Positions 44,861 through 54,843 of a DNA stretch of 64,000 nt are shown one piece after another. The notes below the pieces were generated by a model that was not told the origin of the DNA, made no database searches, and saw only the letters and a program-made list of their open reading frames with translations. Positions within the stretch are counted from its first letter, which is position 1; every line of letters begins with the position of its first letter. The DNA comes from Sphingomonas sp. LT1P40 (GTDB lineage: Bacteria > Pseudomonadota > Alphaproteobacteria > Sphingomonadales > Sphingomonadaceae): assembly GCF_036663835.1 (NCBI RefSeq), contig NZ_JAXOJT010000001.1, positions 1,178,001 through 1,242,000 on the forward strand, written 5' to 3'. Made by a program: the position numbers and the translations under genes.

Positions 44861-44886
44861 AGCGGCAGCTTCGGCTGGCCGCTTTT
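44861..44886 (+). terminator. Terminator- or attenuator-like hairpin before rpsF
   Basis: AGCGGC-AGC, a TTCG loop, and GCT-G-GCCGCT form a 9-bp stem with one bulged base, followed by TTTT. It lies 75 bases before the rpsF start in the sense direction, so it either stops upstream transcription or attenuates the rpsF operon. Confidence 0.5.
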
Positions 44887-44961
44887 CATGTTTGAACGAC
44901 AGCCGGAGGGGCGTTTCGCATGGTGCGGGCGTCAGCGATCGGCCAAAAGTGAGAAGAAAGC

Positions 44962-45357
44962 ATGGCTCTTTACGAGCACGTCTTCCTTGCGCGCCAGGAT
45001 CTGGCACAGGCGCAAGTCGACGTATTGGCGGAAACCGCCACCAAGATCATCGAAGACAACAAGGGCAAGGTCATGAAGACCGAATCCTGGGGCCTTCGTT
45101 CGCTTGCCTACAAGATCGCGAAGAACCGCAAGGCGCATTACGTGATGCTGGAAATCGACGCCCCTGCCGGTGTCGTTGCTGAGCTGGAGCGCCAGACGCA
45201 GATCAACGAAGACGTGATCCGCTACATGACTGTCCGCGTGGACGAGTTGGAAGCAGGTCCGACGGTGATGATGCGCAAGGGTCAGGACCGCGAGCGTCGC
45301 GGCCGTCGTGATCGTGAAGAAGGTGGCAACACCGGCTTCGGCGGCACTGGCGAGTAA
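44962..45357 (+). CDS. rpsF: 30S ribosomal protein S6
   Basis: A 131-residue ribosomal protein. [20 protein letters not shown] and [20 protein letters not shown] are typical, and the C-terminal tail is rich in Arg, Glu and Gly ([20 protein letters not shown]), longer than in E. coli but common in alphaproteobacteria. First gene of rpsF-rpsR-rplI with gaps of 12 and 11 bases. Confidence 0.97.
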   Translation: MALYEHVFLARQDLAQAQVDVLAETATKIIEDNKGKVMKTESWGLRSLAYKIAKNRKAHYVMLEIDAPAGVVAELERQTQINEDVIRYMTVRVDELEAGPTVMMRKGQDRERRGRRDREEGGNTGFGGTGE

Positions 45358-45369
45358 GGAGAAGATATC

Positions 45370-45594
45370 ATGGCACGCCCATTTTTCCGCCGCCGCAAGA
45401 GCTGCCCCTTCTCCGCGAAGGACGCGCCCCGGATCGACTATAAGGACGTACGTCTGCTTCAGGGCTTCGTGTCCGAGCGTGGCAAGATCGTCCCTTCGCG
45501 CATCACTTCGGTGAGCGGGAAGAAGCAGCGCGAACTCGCAATCGCGATCAAGCGCGCTCGCCATTTGGGCCTGCTGCCCTTCATCGTTAAGTAA
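45370..45594 (+). CDS. rpsR: 30S ribosomal protein S18
   Basis: A 74-residue ribosomal protein that pairs with S6 on the 30S platform. Seen: [40 protein letters not shown] and [23 protein letters not shown] ending (here REL). The cysteine in KSCPF is the usual one. GGAG precedes the ATG. Confidence 0.97.
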   Translation: MARPFFRRRKSCPFSAKDAPRIDYKDVRLLQGFVSERGKIVPSRITSVSGKKQRELAIAIKRARHLGLLPFIVK

Positions 45595-45605
45595 GGAGCG
45601 GACCC

Positions 45606-46217
45606 ATGCAACTCATTCTGCTCGAACGAGTCGAAAAGCTCGGTCATATCGGCGACGTTGTGACCGTTAAGGACGGGTTCGCCCGTAATTACCTGCTGCC
45701 CAACAAGAAGGCGCTTCGTGCCAACGAAGCCAACCGCAAGGTTTTCGAAGCCAACCGTGAACGCATCGTGGCCGAAAACGCCGTGAAGCGCACCGAGGCC
45801 GAAACCGAATCGAAAACGCTTGAGGGCGTTTCGGTGACCCTGATCCGTCAGGCATCGAACACCGGCCAGCTGTACGGCTCGGTCGTGGTTCGCGACATCG
45901 TCGACGCGCTCGTCGCCGATGGTCACAAGGTCAACAAGTCGCAGGTCGTGCTGGACAAGCCGATCAAGTCGATCGGCCTGACCACGGTTCGCGTTGCACT
46001 GCACGCCGAAGTCGCCGTGACCGTAAAGGTCAACGTGGCGCGCTCGCCTGAAGAGGCCGAGATGCAGGCACAGGGCGTCGACGTGATGACCGCGATGTTC
46101 GAAAAGGACGAAGCGGGCTTCGTCGAGGCTTACGACCCCAACGCCGAACCCGGCGCGACGGCCGACAAGCCCGAAGCATCTGACGACGCGGATCAAACGG
46201 AGCAGGCAGAGGGCTAA
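45606..46217 (+). CDS. rplI: 50S ribosomal protein L9
   Basis: A 203-residue L9, about 50 residues longer than the E. coli protein. The N-domain MQLILLERVEKLGHIGDVVT with VKDGFARNYLLPNKKALRAN is followed by a long helix and the C-domain (GQLYGSVVVRDIVDAL). The extra length is an acidic tail (EPGATADKPEASDDADQTEQ), common in sphingomonads. Last gene of the operon, closed by an intrinsic terminator. Confidence 0.96.
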   Translation: MQLILLERVEKLGHIGDVVTVKDGFARNYLLPNKKALRANEANRKVFEANRERIVAENAVKRTEAETESKTLEGVSVTLIRQASNTGQLYGSVVVRDIVDALVADGHKVNKSQVVLDKPIKSIGLTTVRVALHAEVAVTVKVNVARSPEEAEMQAQGVDVMTAMFEKDEAGFVEAYDPNAEPGATADKPEASDDADQTEQAEG

Positions 46218-46248
46218 CCCTCAGCCGCTATCAGTCGAACACAAAATC

Positions 46249-46285
46249 GAGGCCGCCCGGATCACTCCGAGCGGCCTCTTTTTTC
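46249..46285 (+). terminator. Intrinsic terminator of rpsF-rpsR-rplI
   Basis: GAGGCCGC (46249-46256) pairs with GCGGCCTC (46271-46278), followed by TTTTTT. It lies 31 bases after the rplI stop and points in the sense direction of the operon. Confidence 0.88.
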
Positions 46286-46309
46286 GCTTGGGGGCGAAGG
46301 GTATGCGGT

Positions 46310-46387
46310 TCAGGGAACCGCGATAACGACTGTCAGCATGGCCAAAAACGGACCGAGCGCGAGAGCCAGTGGCATAACCTTGTTCAT
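46310..46387 (-). CDS. Candidate 25-residue hydrophobic peptide
   Basis: A minus-strand frame of 25 codons: MNKVMPLALALGPFLAMLTV plus VIAVP. It is one hydrophobic helix with a basic N-terminus, as in single-span membrane microproteins. GAGG lies about 8 bases before the ATG, and a perfect inverted repeat (46399-46416) lies just upstream. Nothing else explains the stretch. Too short for statistical support from one genome. Confidence 0.45.
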   Translation of the reverse strand: MNKVMPLALALGPFLAMLTVVIAVP

Positions 46388-46398
46388 CTCAGCATCCT

Positions 46399-46416
46399 CA
46401 TGAACGCCTGTTCATG
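46399..46416. promoter_or_regulatory. Perfect inverted repeat CATGAAC-GCCT-GTTCATG
   Basis: Seven-base arms separated by four bases, 12 bases before the start of the 25-residue peptide frame and about 90 bases before the CAP-domain gene. It could be an operator for either gene or an RNA hairpin. Confidence 0.4.
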
Positions 46417-46506
46417 GCTAATAATGCGTTGCTGTGAATAAGGTTGCATCGGTCGAAACCTGACAGCGCTATGGCATCGAAAATATCTGGCGGTTAGGCT
46501 GGCACA

Positions 46507-47121
46507 ATGCGTTTGCTTGCCATTCCCTGCCTTCTCGCCGTTGTTGCACAACCCTCCGCCGCCAGCCCCCGGCTGGAACGCGAAATTCTCGAAGAAATCA
46601 ACCGCGCCCGCAGCAACCCTGCGGCCTATGCGGATCGCTTGCGCATCTATCGGGGCTATTTCCGGGGAAAGGTCGTTCGCTACCCCGGAAATCCCAACGG
46701 TCTGCGCACCGCAGAGGGGACCGCCGCCGTCGATGAGGCAATCGCAGCGTTGCGACGTCAGCAACCACGCACGCTTGTAAAGCCAGCCACCCTGCTCGCC
46801 CACGCCGCCCGCGATCATGTCGCCGAACAGGGGCCACGCGGTGTCACCGGGCACGAATCCGCGAATGGCGATCGCGCGCCCAAGCGCGTCGTGCGACGCG
46901 GCGGCGGTAACTATGTCGCAGAAGTCATCACTTACGGCCCACCCAGCGCGGTAGAGGTCGTTCGGCAACTGATCGTCGATGACGATGTCCCCGGTCGCGG
47001 TCACCGCATCACCGTCTATGCCGCCGAATGGGCATTCGCCGGTGCCGCCTGCGGCCCGCACAAACGCTATGGCACGATGTGCGTCGTCAACTTCGCTCGC
47101 ACGCCGACGGGCATTCCCTGA
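46507..47121 (+). CDS. CAP-domain (SCP/PR1-like) exported protein
   Basis: A 204-residue protein with signal peptide MRLLAIPCLLAVVAQPSAAS and a CAP domain of the bacterial YkwD type. It contains REILEEINRARSNPAAYADR, LLAHAARDHVAEQGPRG with the first histidine, TGHESANGDRAPKRV with the second, and YVAEVITYGPPSAVEVVRQL then WAFAGAACGPHKRYGTMCVV. The two histidines and glutamates fit the CAP cavity. Function in bacteria is mostly unknown. Its stop is two bases from that of the convergent mutL gene. Confidence 0.88.
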   Translation: MRLLAIPCLLAVVAQPSAASPRLEREILEEINRARSNPAAYADRLRIYRGYFRGKVVRYPGNPNGLRTAEGTAAVDEAIAALRRQQPRTLVKPATLLAHAARDHVAEQGPRGVTGHESANGDRAPKRVVRRGGGNYVAEVITYGPPSAVEVVRQLIVDDDVPGRGHRITVYAAEWAFAGAACGPHKRYGTMCVVNFARTPTGIP

Positions 47122-47123
47122 AG

Positions 47124-48896
47124 TTATTTTCGCCCGAACAACTTCTCGATATCGCCATGCGCCAGTTTCACCCAGGTCGGGCGGCCGTGGTTGCACTGGC
47201 CCGAATGCGGCGTGACCTCCATCTCGCGGAGCAGCGCATTCATCTCGGCGACCGACAGCACCCGCCCCGCCCGCACCGATCCGTGGCACGCCATCGTCGC
47301 GGCGACATGATCCAACTTTTCCTTCAACGACAATGCCTCGTCGAACGCCGCCAGCTCATCGGCGATATCCGTGACCAACGCGCTCACATCCCCCGCCCCC
47401 AACAGCGCCGGGGTCGCCCGTACCAGCATCGCGCGCGGCCCGAACCGTTCCAGCTCCAGCCCGAATTCGGCAAGCTCCGCCGCCCGTGCCTCCAGCCGGT
47501 CGCACGCCGGTTCGTCCAGTTCGACCACTTCGGGCAGCAACAATGCCTGACTCGCCACCCCGCCGCTGTTCACGGCGCGCCGCATCCGCTCCAGCACCAG
47601 CCGCTCATGCGCGGCATGCTGATCGACCAGCACCAGCCCGTCCTCGGCCTCAGCCACGATATAGGTACGCGCCACCTGCCCCCGCGCCACGCCCAGCGGG
47701 AATCGCGCCGTCTCCGGCACCGGTTCTGCGGCGGGTTCAGCGCGAGCCTGCGGTGGCGCGATAAACGATGAGCGGCGATCGAACACCGCGTGCTGGCGCG
47801 GCATCGTTGCCACCCCGCCGCTGCCCCATAAATCGTCCTGCGGGGGTTCGACGCGCACCGGCTCCGACGTCCAGTTCCCCATCACCACCGCATCCGCGCG
47901 CTGCGCACTCCGATGCCCCGCCTCGTCCAGCGCGCGCCGCAGCCCGCTGACGATCAGCCCCCGCGCCAGTTGCGGATCGCGGAAGCGCACCTCGGTTTTC
48001 GCCGGATGCACGTTCACATCCACCTGATCCACCGGCACGTCCAGGAACAGCGCGACCACCGGATGCCGGTCGCGTGCCAGCATTTCGGCATAGGCACCGC
48101 GCACGGCACCGGTCAGCAACCGATCCTTCACCGGGCGCCCGTTCACGAACAGATATTGATGATCCGCCACCCCGCGATTGAATGTCGGCAGGCTGGCTAC
48201 CCCGCCCAGCGCAATCCCCTCCCGATCGAAATCCACACCCACACTGTTCGCCACCAGATCGCGATCCGTGAGTGCCGCGACACGCTCGGGCCGCGTCACC
48301 CCCTCCTGCACGCTCAGCACGCGCCGCCCGTCATGCTCGACCGAAAAGCCGATATCCGGCCGCGCCATCGCCAGCCGTTTCACCACATCCATGCACGCCG
48401 CATATTCGGAGCGCGCCGATCGCAGGAATTTGCGCCGCGCCGGCACCTTCTCGAACAGCGCCTCGACCCGCACCCGCGTACCCGGCGGCAGCGCCGCTGG
48501 CCCCTCCGCCACGACGACCCCATTATCCACCGCGCGCGACCAGCCCTCAGCGCCCCGCACCCGGCTCTCGATCGTCAGTTGCGCCACGCTGGCGATCGAC
48601 GGCAACGCCTCCCCCCGAAACCCCAATGTCGTCACCGCTTCGATCGCGTCATCGGGCAGTTTCGACGTCGCATGCCGCTCCAGCGCCAGCGCCATTTCGG
48701 CCCGGTCCATCCCGCATCCGTCATCGGTCACTTCGATCAGATCGGTGCCGCCCCCGGCCAGTCGCACGGCGATCCGCACCGCGCCGGAATCGATCGCGTT
48801 TTCCACGAGTTCCTTCAGCGCGCTGGCGGGGCGTTCCACCACTTCGCCTGCGGCAATTCGGTTGACAAGATGCTCGGGCAAACGGCGTATTGACAT
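47124..48896 (-). CDS. mutL: DNA mismatch repair protein MutL (with endonuclease motif)
   Basis: A 590-residue GHKL ATPase that links MutS recognition to strand incision. N-terminal ATP-site motifs: RIAAGEVVERPASALKELVE, NAIDSGA, TDDGCGMDRAEM and GFRGEALPSIASVAQ. The C-terminal domain has DQHAAHERLVLE, which fits the DQHA(x2)E(x4)E metal-dependent endonuclease motif, as expected for bacteria without MutH. A 100-residue Pro/Ala-rich linker joins the domains. Confidence 0.96.
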   Translation of the reverse strand: MSIRRLPEHLVNRIAAGEVVERPASALKELVENAIDSGAVRIAVRLAGGGTDLIEVTDDGCGMDRAEMALALERHATSKLPDDAIEAVTTLGFRGEALPSIASVAQLTIESRVRGAEGWSRAVDNGVVVAEGPAALPPGTRVRVEALFEKVPARRKFLRSARSEYAACMDVVKRLAMARPDIGFSVEHDGRRVLSVQEGVTRPERVAALTDRDLVANSVGVDFDREGIALGGVASLPTFNRGVADHQYLFVNGRPVKDRLLTGAVRGAYAEMLARDRHPVVALFLDVPVDQVDVNVHPAKTEVRFRDPQLARGLIVSGLRRALDEAGHRSAQRADAVVMGNWTSEPVRVEPPQDDLWGSGGVATMPRQHAVFDRRSSFIAPPQARAEPAAEPVPETARFPLGVARGQVARTYIVAEAEDGLVLVDQHAAHERLVLERMRRAVNSGGVASQALLLPEVVELDEPACDRLEARAAELAEFGLELERFGPRAMLVRATPALLGAGDVSALVTDIADELAAFDEALSLKEKLDHVAATMACHGSVRAGRVLSVAEMNALLREMEVTPHSGQCNHGRPTWVKLAHGDIEKLFGRK

Positions 48897-49042
48897 GCAG
48901 GTTGGTGTAGCCCAAGCGACGCCATCCCGCGACCCGTATCCGCCAGATTTCCGAGGTTGGAGTAATCCACCCCGGGCAGGTCGAGGCTAAACCATAGTGC
49001 GAACCGCGCCGCCCCTGTCGAGCGCGAAGGACGGAACAATAA
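48897..49042. other. Intergenic region between divergent mutL and mreB
   Basis: About 146 bases with no reading frame or clear hairpin. The mreB promoter should be here, ending in a purine-rich GAAGGACGGA stretch close to the mreB ATG that probably contains its ribosome site. Confidence 0.4.
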
Positions 49043-50086
<1,044 letters not shown>

Positions 50087-50101
50087 TAGGATAACGGGGG
50101 T

Positions 50102-50983
50102 ATGGCGCCGCCACTGAACCGGCGCCCGGGATTTTCGCGGCGGGCGCAATACGGCCTTTTCATCAGCTATGTGCTCGCGGTCGGCGGTGCGCTGGTCGGC
50201 GTGGCCTTGCTGCTGCTCTCGACGTTCAACCCGCCTGCCTATGCCGTGGTGCGCGGTGCCTTCTCCGAACTGGTCACCCCGATCGCGTCCGGGCTGGACT
50301 GGACCCGGCGCGGCGTTTCCAGCATTCCCGGTGGCGTTTCCAGCTATTGGGGGGTGCGCGCCGACAATGCGAAGCTGCGCGCCGAACTCAAATCGAACAG
50401 CACGCTGGTCGATCGCGCGCGTGTCATCAGCCATGAAAATCGCCGGTTGCGTCAGCTGCTCAAGCTGCGCGACCGGATCACCAACCCCATCGTCGCGGCG
50501 CGCCTCGTCTATGCCACCGGTTCCAGCACGCGGCGCTTCGCCACCCTCAACGCCGGTTCGTGGCAGGGTGTGCGGGCGGGCCAGCCCGTGCGCGGCCCCG
50601 ACGGACTGATCGGCCGCGTGGTCGAGGTCAGCCCGAATACCGCACGCGTGCTCCTGATCCTCGATCCCGAAAGCATCGTGCCGGTGCGGCGCGTGAGCGA
50701 CGGGCTTCCGGCGATCGCTGCCGGACGCGGCGACGGGCTGATCGAGATTCGCTCGGCGGGTGCCGCGCAAGCGCTGTTCGAGGCTGGCGACGCCTTCGTC
50801 ACTTCCGGCACCGGCGGGATCTTTCCGCCCAACATCGCCGTGGCGCGCGTCCGTGAACGCGCGCGCGACATCGCCCAGGCGGCCCCGCTCGCCAGCCCGG
50901 ACTCGCTCGACTACGCCCTCGTCCAGCAAAGCTATTTCCCGGAGGCGGGTGAGGTGCGCGCGCCAGAGGCAGCCCCCCGGTGA
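50102..50983 (+). CDS. mreC: Rod-shape determining protein MreC
   Basis: A 293-residue inner-membrane protein with one N-terminal span (YGLFISYVLAVGGALVGVAL) and a periplasmic part. A coiled coil with NAKLRAELKSNSTLVDRAR and HENRRLRQLLKLRD is followed by the beta-domain with VIGRVVEVSPNTARVLLILD-like sequence (here LIGRV). It connects MreB with PBP2 and RodA. Starts 15 bases after mreB and overlaps mreD. Confidence 0.95.
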   Translation: MAPPLNRRPGFSRRAQYGLFISYVLAVGGALVGVALLLLSTFNPPAYAVVRGAFSELVTPIASGLDWTRRGVSSIPGGVSSYWGVRADNAKLRAELKSNSTLVDRARVISHENRRLRQLLKLRDRITNPIVAARLVYATGSSTRRFATLNAGSWQGVRAGQPVRGPDGLIGRVVEVSPNTARVLLILDPESIVPVRRVSDGLPAIAAGRGDGLIEIRSAGAAQALFEAGDAFVTSGTGGIFPPNIAVARVRERARDIAQAAPLASPDSLDYALVQQSYFPEAGEVRAPEAAPR

Positions 50984-51492
50984 GAGGGTCGCCCTTTGTC
51001 GGCCTGGGCAAGGCGGATACATCGACCCGCGCCAACTGGCTGGCCCCGCTGACCATCGTCATCGGATCGCTGCTGACCTTGCTGCCGTTCAAGGCGTCGT
51101 TCCCGATCCTTCCGCCGTTCGGCCTCATGATGCTGCTCGCCTGGCGTCTCCACCGGCCCGATCTGCTCAAACCGTGGTCACCCGTGCTGCTCGGCCTGCT
51201 CGACGATCTCGTCAGCGGACAGCCGCTGGGCAGTTCGATGCTGTTCTGGACGGTGTCGTTCATCGCCATCGATGTGTTAGATACGCGCATCGTGTGGCGT
51301 GATTTCTTACAGGACTGGCTATTGGCTGCGGGCGCGATCGGCTTTTGCCTGATCGGCGGACGCCTGGTCGCGGCTCCGATCGGCGCGCATGTCGATACCG
51401 TGCTGCTGATCCAGATTTTGATCTCGGTCGCCTTGTTCCCGGTCCTCTCTCGTCTCGTCTCGCGCCTCGATGGCAAACGGCGGACGCGATGA
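50980..51492 (+). CDS. mreD: Rod-shape determining protein MreD
   Basis: A 170-residue integral membrane protein with about five hydrophobic segments (LAPLTIVIGSLLTLLPF, FGLMMLLAWRLHRPDLL, VLLGLLDDLVSGQPLGSSML, LLAAGAIGFCLIGGRLVAA and others). PVLLGLLDDLVSGQPLG is the conserved MreD core. It starts with a GTG overlapping the mreC stop and ends in an ATGA overlap with mrdA. Confidence 0.93.
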   Translation: MRGSPFVGLGKADTSTRANWLAPLTIVIGSLLTLLPFKASFPILPPFGLMMLLAWRLHRPDLLKPWSPVLLGLLDDLVSGQPLGSSMLFWTVSFIAIDVLDTRIVWRDFLQDWLLAAGAIGFCLIGGRLVAAPIGAHVDTVLLIQILISVALFPVLSRLVSRLDGKRRTR

Positions 51493-53537
51493 GCGGTCCC
51501 ATCCGCATGATTAGCGAGGCGCAACAGGGTTACAGCTTCTCGCGTCGTGCAGTGTTCCTCGGCGCGGCACAGGCGACCCTCGGTCTCGTGTTGGCGGGCC
51601 GGATGACCTGGCTCGCGGTCTATGAGAATGATAAATACAAGCTGCTGGCGGAGAGCAATCGCGTCAACCTGACGCTCATTCCGCCCCGTCGCGGCTGGAT
51701 CGTCGACCGGCGCGGCGTGCCGATCGCCAACAACCGCACCGATTTCCGCGTCGACATCATTCCCGACCGGCTGGAGGGCAAGGGCCGAGTGCTCACCACG
51801 CTGCGCGACCTGCTCGCGCTCACGCCCGAAGACATCGCCCGGATCGAACGCGATCTGAAGGACGCGGCAGGTTTCCAGCCGGTGCAGGTCGCGGAAAATC
51901 TCGACTGGGAACGTTTTGCCGCAGTCAGCGTCCGCCTGCCCGAACTGCCCGGCGTCGCCCCCACCCGCGGCTTTGCCCGCAACTATCCGGCGGGCGCGGC
52001 GGTCGGCCATCTCGTCGGCTACGTCGGCGCGGCCACCGCCGAACAGTTCAAGGAAACGAAAGACCCCTTGCTCGTCACCCCCGGCTTCAAGCTTGGCAAG
52101 GACGGTCTCGAAAAGATGCTCGAAGGGCCGTTGCGCGGCAAGGCGGGTGCCAAGCGGGTGGAAGTCACCGCGCGCGGAAAGCTGGTTCGTGAGCTTGCCA
52201 CCCGCCCCGACGAACCCGGCAGCACCGTCCGCCTGACCATCGACGCCGGGCTTCAGGAATATGCCGCGCGCCGCCTGGGCAATGAATCCGGTTCGATTAC
52301 CGTATTCGACGTCACCAATGGCGACATTCTGGCGATGGTGTCGATGCCTTGTTATGATCCGAACGCCTTCTCGGACGGGATCAGCCGAACCGAATGGGCC
52401 ATGCTGTCAACGGACGACCATCTTCCGCTGATGAACAAGACGCTTCAGGGCCTCTACCCGCCCGGATCGACGTTCAAGCCCGCCACCGCGCTCGCCATTC
52501 TGGGCACGGGGGTCGATCCGAAGCGGGTGGTCTATTGCAATGGCGGCTATCAGCTCGGCAATCGCCGCTTCGGCTGCCTCGGTCGTCACGGCCCGATGAC
52601 GATGCACACCGCCATCGCGCGCAGCTGCAACACCTATTTCTACACGATGGGGCGTGAGATCGGCATTGATCCGATCGCCGTCGCCGCGCGAAAGCTGGGC
52701 TTTGGCGCCGAGTTCAAGCTGCCCACGCCGTCACAACGCTATGGCACGATGCCCGACAGTGCCTGGAAGCTGCGGCGCTACAAACAGGAGTGGACGCAAG
52801 CCGACACGCTCAACGCGTCGATCGGTCAGGGTTATGTGCTGGTCAGCCCATTCCAGCTCGCGCTTTCCGCCGCGCGTCTGGCCTCCAGCCGCGAACTTAT
52901 TCCCGCACTCGTCGTCGGCAAACCGACCCCGCCCCGCCGCCTCGATTTCCCCGAGGAGCACATCGCCATCGTTCGCGCAGGCATGGACGAGGTGGTGAAC
53001 GGCCACGGCACGGCGGGCGCATCGAAACTGCAACTCGACGGCATCCGCATGGGCGGCAAGACCGGTACCGCCCAGGTCCGTCGCATCATGGACCGCAATC
53101 GCGGTCAGGGTGGCGACTGGAAATATCGTGACCACGGCCTGTTCATCTGCTTCGCGCCGGTCGAAAACCCGCGCTATGCCGCGTCCGTCGTGATCGAACA
53201 CGGTTTGGGCGGGGCGAGAGCGGCAGCGCCGGTGGCCAAGGATGTCCTCACTTGGCTGTTCGACCGCGAACAGGCGATGGAGGCACTGTTGCGGCGTGAG
53301 GTGGAATGGGGCGGCGACATCCGCACCCGCATGGCGGCGAAGGAGGCAGCCTATCGCGCTGCCGAGGGGCTTCCCGCCCCGAAGCCCACGCCGGGCGCAT
53401 CCCCCGTTCCGCTGACGACGCCAACGCCACGCGCCACGACAAGCGCGGGACCCGCATCGACGCCAGCACCTGTACGCACCACGCCCGCTGAGCCCGTCGC
53501 AACACTCACGCCACAACCCCAGGTGCCCAGCGAATGA
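51489..53537 (+). CDS. mrdA: Penicillin-binding protein 2
   Basis: A 682-residue peptidoglycan transpeptidase of the elongasome. One transmembrane helix (AQATLGLVLAGRMTWLAV), the pedestal/dimerisation domain (PPRRGWIVDRRGVPIANNRT) and the transpeptidase domain are present. Its SxxK motif is PPGSTFKPATA (Ser at about 327), its SxN is ARSCNTYFYTMG and its KTG is MGGKTGTAQV. The last roughly 55 residues after YRAAEGLPA are Pro/Thr/Ala-rich low-complexity sequence, an unusual tail for PBP2. Coupled to mreD and rodA by ATGA overlaps. Confidence 0.96.
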   Translation: MSGPIRMISEAQQGYSFSRRAVFLGAAQATLGLVLAGRMTWLAVYENDKYKLLAESNRVNLTLIPPRRGWIVDRRGVPIANNRTDFRVDIIPDRLEGKGRVLTTLRDLLALTPEDIARIERDLKDAAGFQPVQVAENLDWERFAAVSVRLPELPGVAPTRGFARNYPAGAAVGHLVGYVGAATAEQFKETKDPLLVTPGFKLGKDGLEKMLEGPLRGKAGAKRVEVTARGKLVRELATRPDEPGSTVRLTIDAGLQEYAARRLGNESGSITVFDVTNGDILAMVSMPCYDPNAFSDGISRTEWAMLSTDDHLPLMNKTLQGLYPPGSTFKPATALAILGTGVDPKRVVYCNGGYQLGNRRFGCLGRHGPMTMHTAIARSCNTYFYTMGREIGIDPIAVAARKLGFGAEFKLPTPSQRYGTMPDSAWKLRRYKQEWTQADTLNASIGQGYVLVSPFQLALSAARLASSRELIPALVVGKPTPPRRLDFPEEHIAIVRAGMDEVVNGHGTAGASKLQLDGIRMGGKTGTAQVRRIMDRNRGQGGDWKYRDHGLFICFAPVENPRYAASVVIEHGLGGARAAAPVAKDVLTWLFDREQAMEALLRREVEWGGDIRTRMAAKEAAYRAAEGLPAPKPTPGASPVPLTTPTPRATTSAGPASTPAPVRTTPAEPVATLTPQPQVPSE

Positions 53538-54664
53538 ACCGCAGCAGTTCCAGCACCGGCTTCGTCCCCGCCCCGCTCGCACAACTGCCATGGATGGTGA
53601 TCGTTCTGGTCTGCGCGATCGGCGGCTTTGGCGTGCTCGTCCTGTTTTCCGCCGCCGGTGGCGACCCCAAATGGGCGATGCCCCAGGGTGTGCGCTTCTC
53701 CGCGTTTCTCGCCATGGCGCTTCTTCTGTCGCGCGTGCGACAGGATATGTGGTCAATGCTCGCCTTCCCGCTCTTCGGCATCTTTCTCGTCCTGCTGATC
53801 GGCGTCGAACTGCTCGGCGCTGTCGCCGGCGGTAGCCAGCGTTGGCTCGACCTTGGCATCATCCGCATTCAGCCGTCGGAGATGATGAAGGTCGCCATCG
53901 TGCTCGCCTGCGCCCGTTTCTATGAAATGCTGCCCGCCGGCGAGACGCGCAGCTTCACCGCCGTGGCCGCACCCGCCGCGATGATCGGTGTGCCGTTCGC
54001 GCTGGTGATGCTTCAACCCGATCTCGGCACCGCGCTGATGATCGTCGCGGGCGGCCTCACGGTGATGTTCCTCGCGGGCATCCCGCTGCGCCTGTTCATC
54101 GGTGGGGCGATGGCACTGGCGGTTTCGATCCCGATCGTCGTCAATTACGTGCTGCACGAATATCAGCGCAACCGCGTGCTGACCTTCCTCAACCCCGAAA
54201 ACGATCCGCTCGGCACCGGCTATCACATCAGTCAGTCCAAAATCGCGATCGGATCGGGCGGCTGGTTCGGCAAGGGCTTCCTGAACGGCACGCAAAGCCA
54301 CCTCGACTATCTGCCGGAGGGGCACACCGATTTCGCGCTGGCCACGATGATGGAGGAATGGGGCCTGATGGGCGGCCTGTTCGTCATCATCGCCTATGGC
54401 TTGCTGATCCGCTGGGGCATCGTCGTGGGCATGCGCAGCCAAAGCCGGTTCGGCAAGCTCACCGCCGCCGGCATCTCGACCACCATCTTCTTCTATGTGT
54501 TCATCAACATGGCCATGGTCATGGGCCTGGCCCCCGTTGTCGGCATCCCGCTGCCGCTCATCAGCTTCGGCGGATCGGCCCAGATGACGACGCTGATCTG
54601 CGTGGGCCTGCTGATGTCGTTGGACCGCCAAAATCGCCAGAGCAGCCTTGCCGCGCGCTGGTAA
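53534..54664 (+). CDS. rodA: Rod-shape SEDS glycosyltransferase RodA
   Basis: A 376-residue SEDS protein with about ten transmembrane segments that polymerises lipid II with PBP2. Characteristic stretches: AGGSQRWLDLGIIRIQPSEM, LMLQPDLGTALMIVAGGLTV-like (VMLQPDLGT), YQRNRVLTFLNPENDPLGTG, and PEGHTDFALATMMEEWG with LPLISFGGSAQMTTL near the end. Last protein gene of the mre operon; tRNA-Lys follows 100 bases later. Confidence 0.96.
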   Translation: MNRSSSSTGFVPAPLAQLPWMVIVLVCAIGGFGVLVLFSAAGGDPKWAMPQGVRFSAFLAMALLLSRVRQDMWSMLAFPLFGIFLVLLIGVELLGAVAGGSQRWLDLGIIRIQPSEMMKVAIVLACARFYEMLPAGETRSFTAVAAPAAMIGVPFALVMLQPDLGTALMIVAGGLTVMFLAGIPLRLFIGGAMALAVSIPIVVNYVLHEYQRNRVLTFLNPENDPLGTGYHISQSKIAIGSGGWFGKGFLNGTQSHLDYLPEGHTDFALATMMEEWGLMGGLFVIIAYGLLIRWGIVVGMRSQSRFGKLTAAGISTTIFFYVFINMAMVMGLAPVVGIPLPLISFGGSAQMTTLICVGLLMSLDRQNRQSSLAARW

Positions 54665-54684
54665 CAGAAAACACCGATAGGGTG

Positions 54685-54710
54685 TTGCAATCCGCAAACC
54701 CGGATAGTAT
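54685..54710 (+). promoter_or_regulatory. Possible promoter of tRNA-Lys
   Basis: A TTGCAA box (54685-54690) and TAGTAT (54705-54710) lie about 60 bases upstream of the tRNA. The spacing of 14 bases is short for sigma-70, so the -35 may begin a few bases earlier. A small inverted repeat AACACC..GGTGTT (54670-54686) overlaps it. Confidence 0.3.
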
Positions 54711-54767
54711 GCGCCCCCCTCCCACCGAGGCAGCGCCATCCAACGGCGCATCAAACTTCCCCGGAAC

Positions 54768-54843
<76 letters not shown>

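Noticed and set aside
46384..47289. 301-codon minus-strand frame opposite the CAP-domain gene
   Set aside because: Shadow frame without motifs. The CAP-domain gene on the plus strand has a signal peptide and family motifs.
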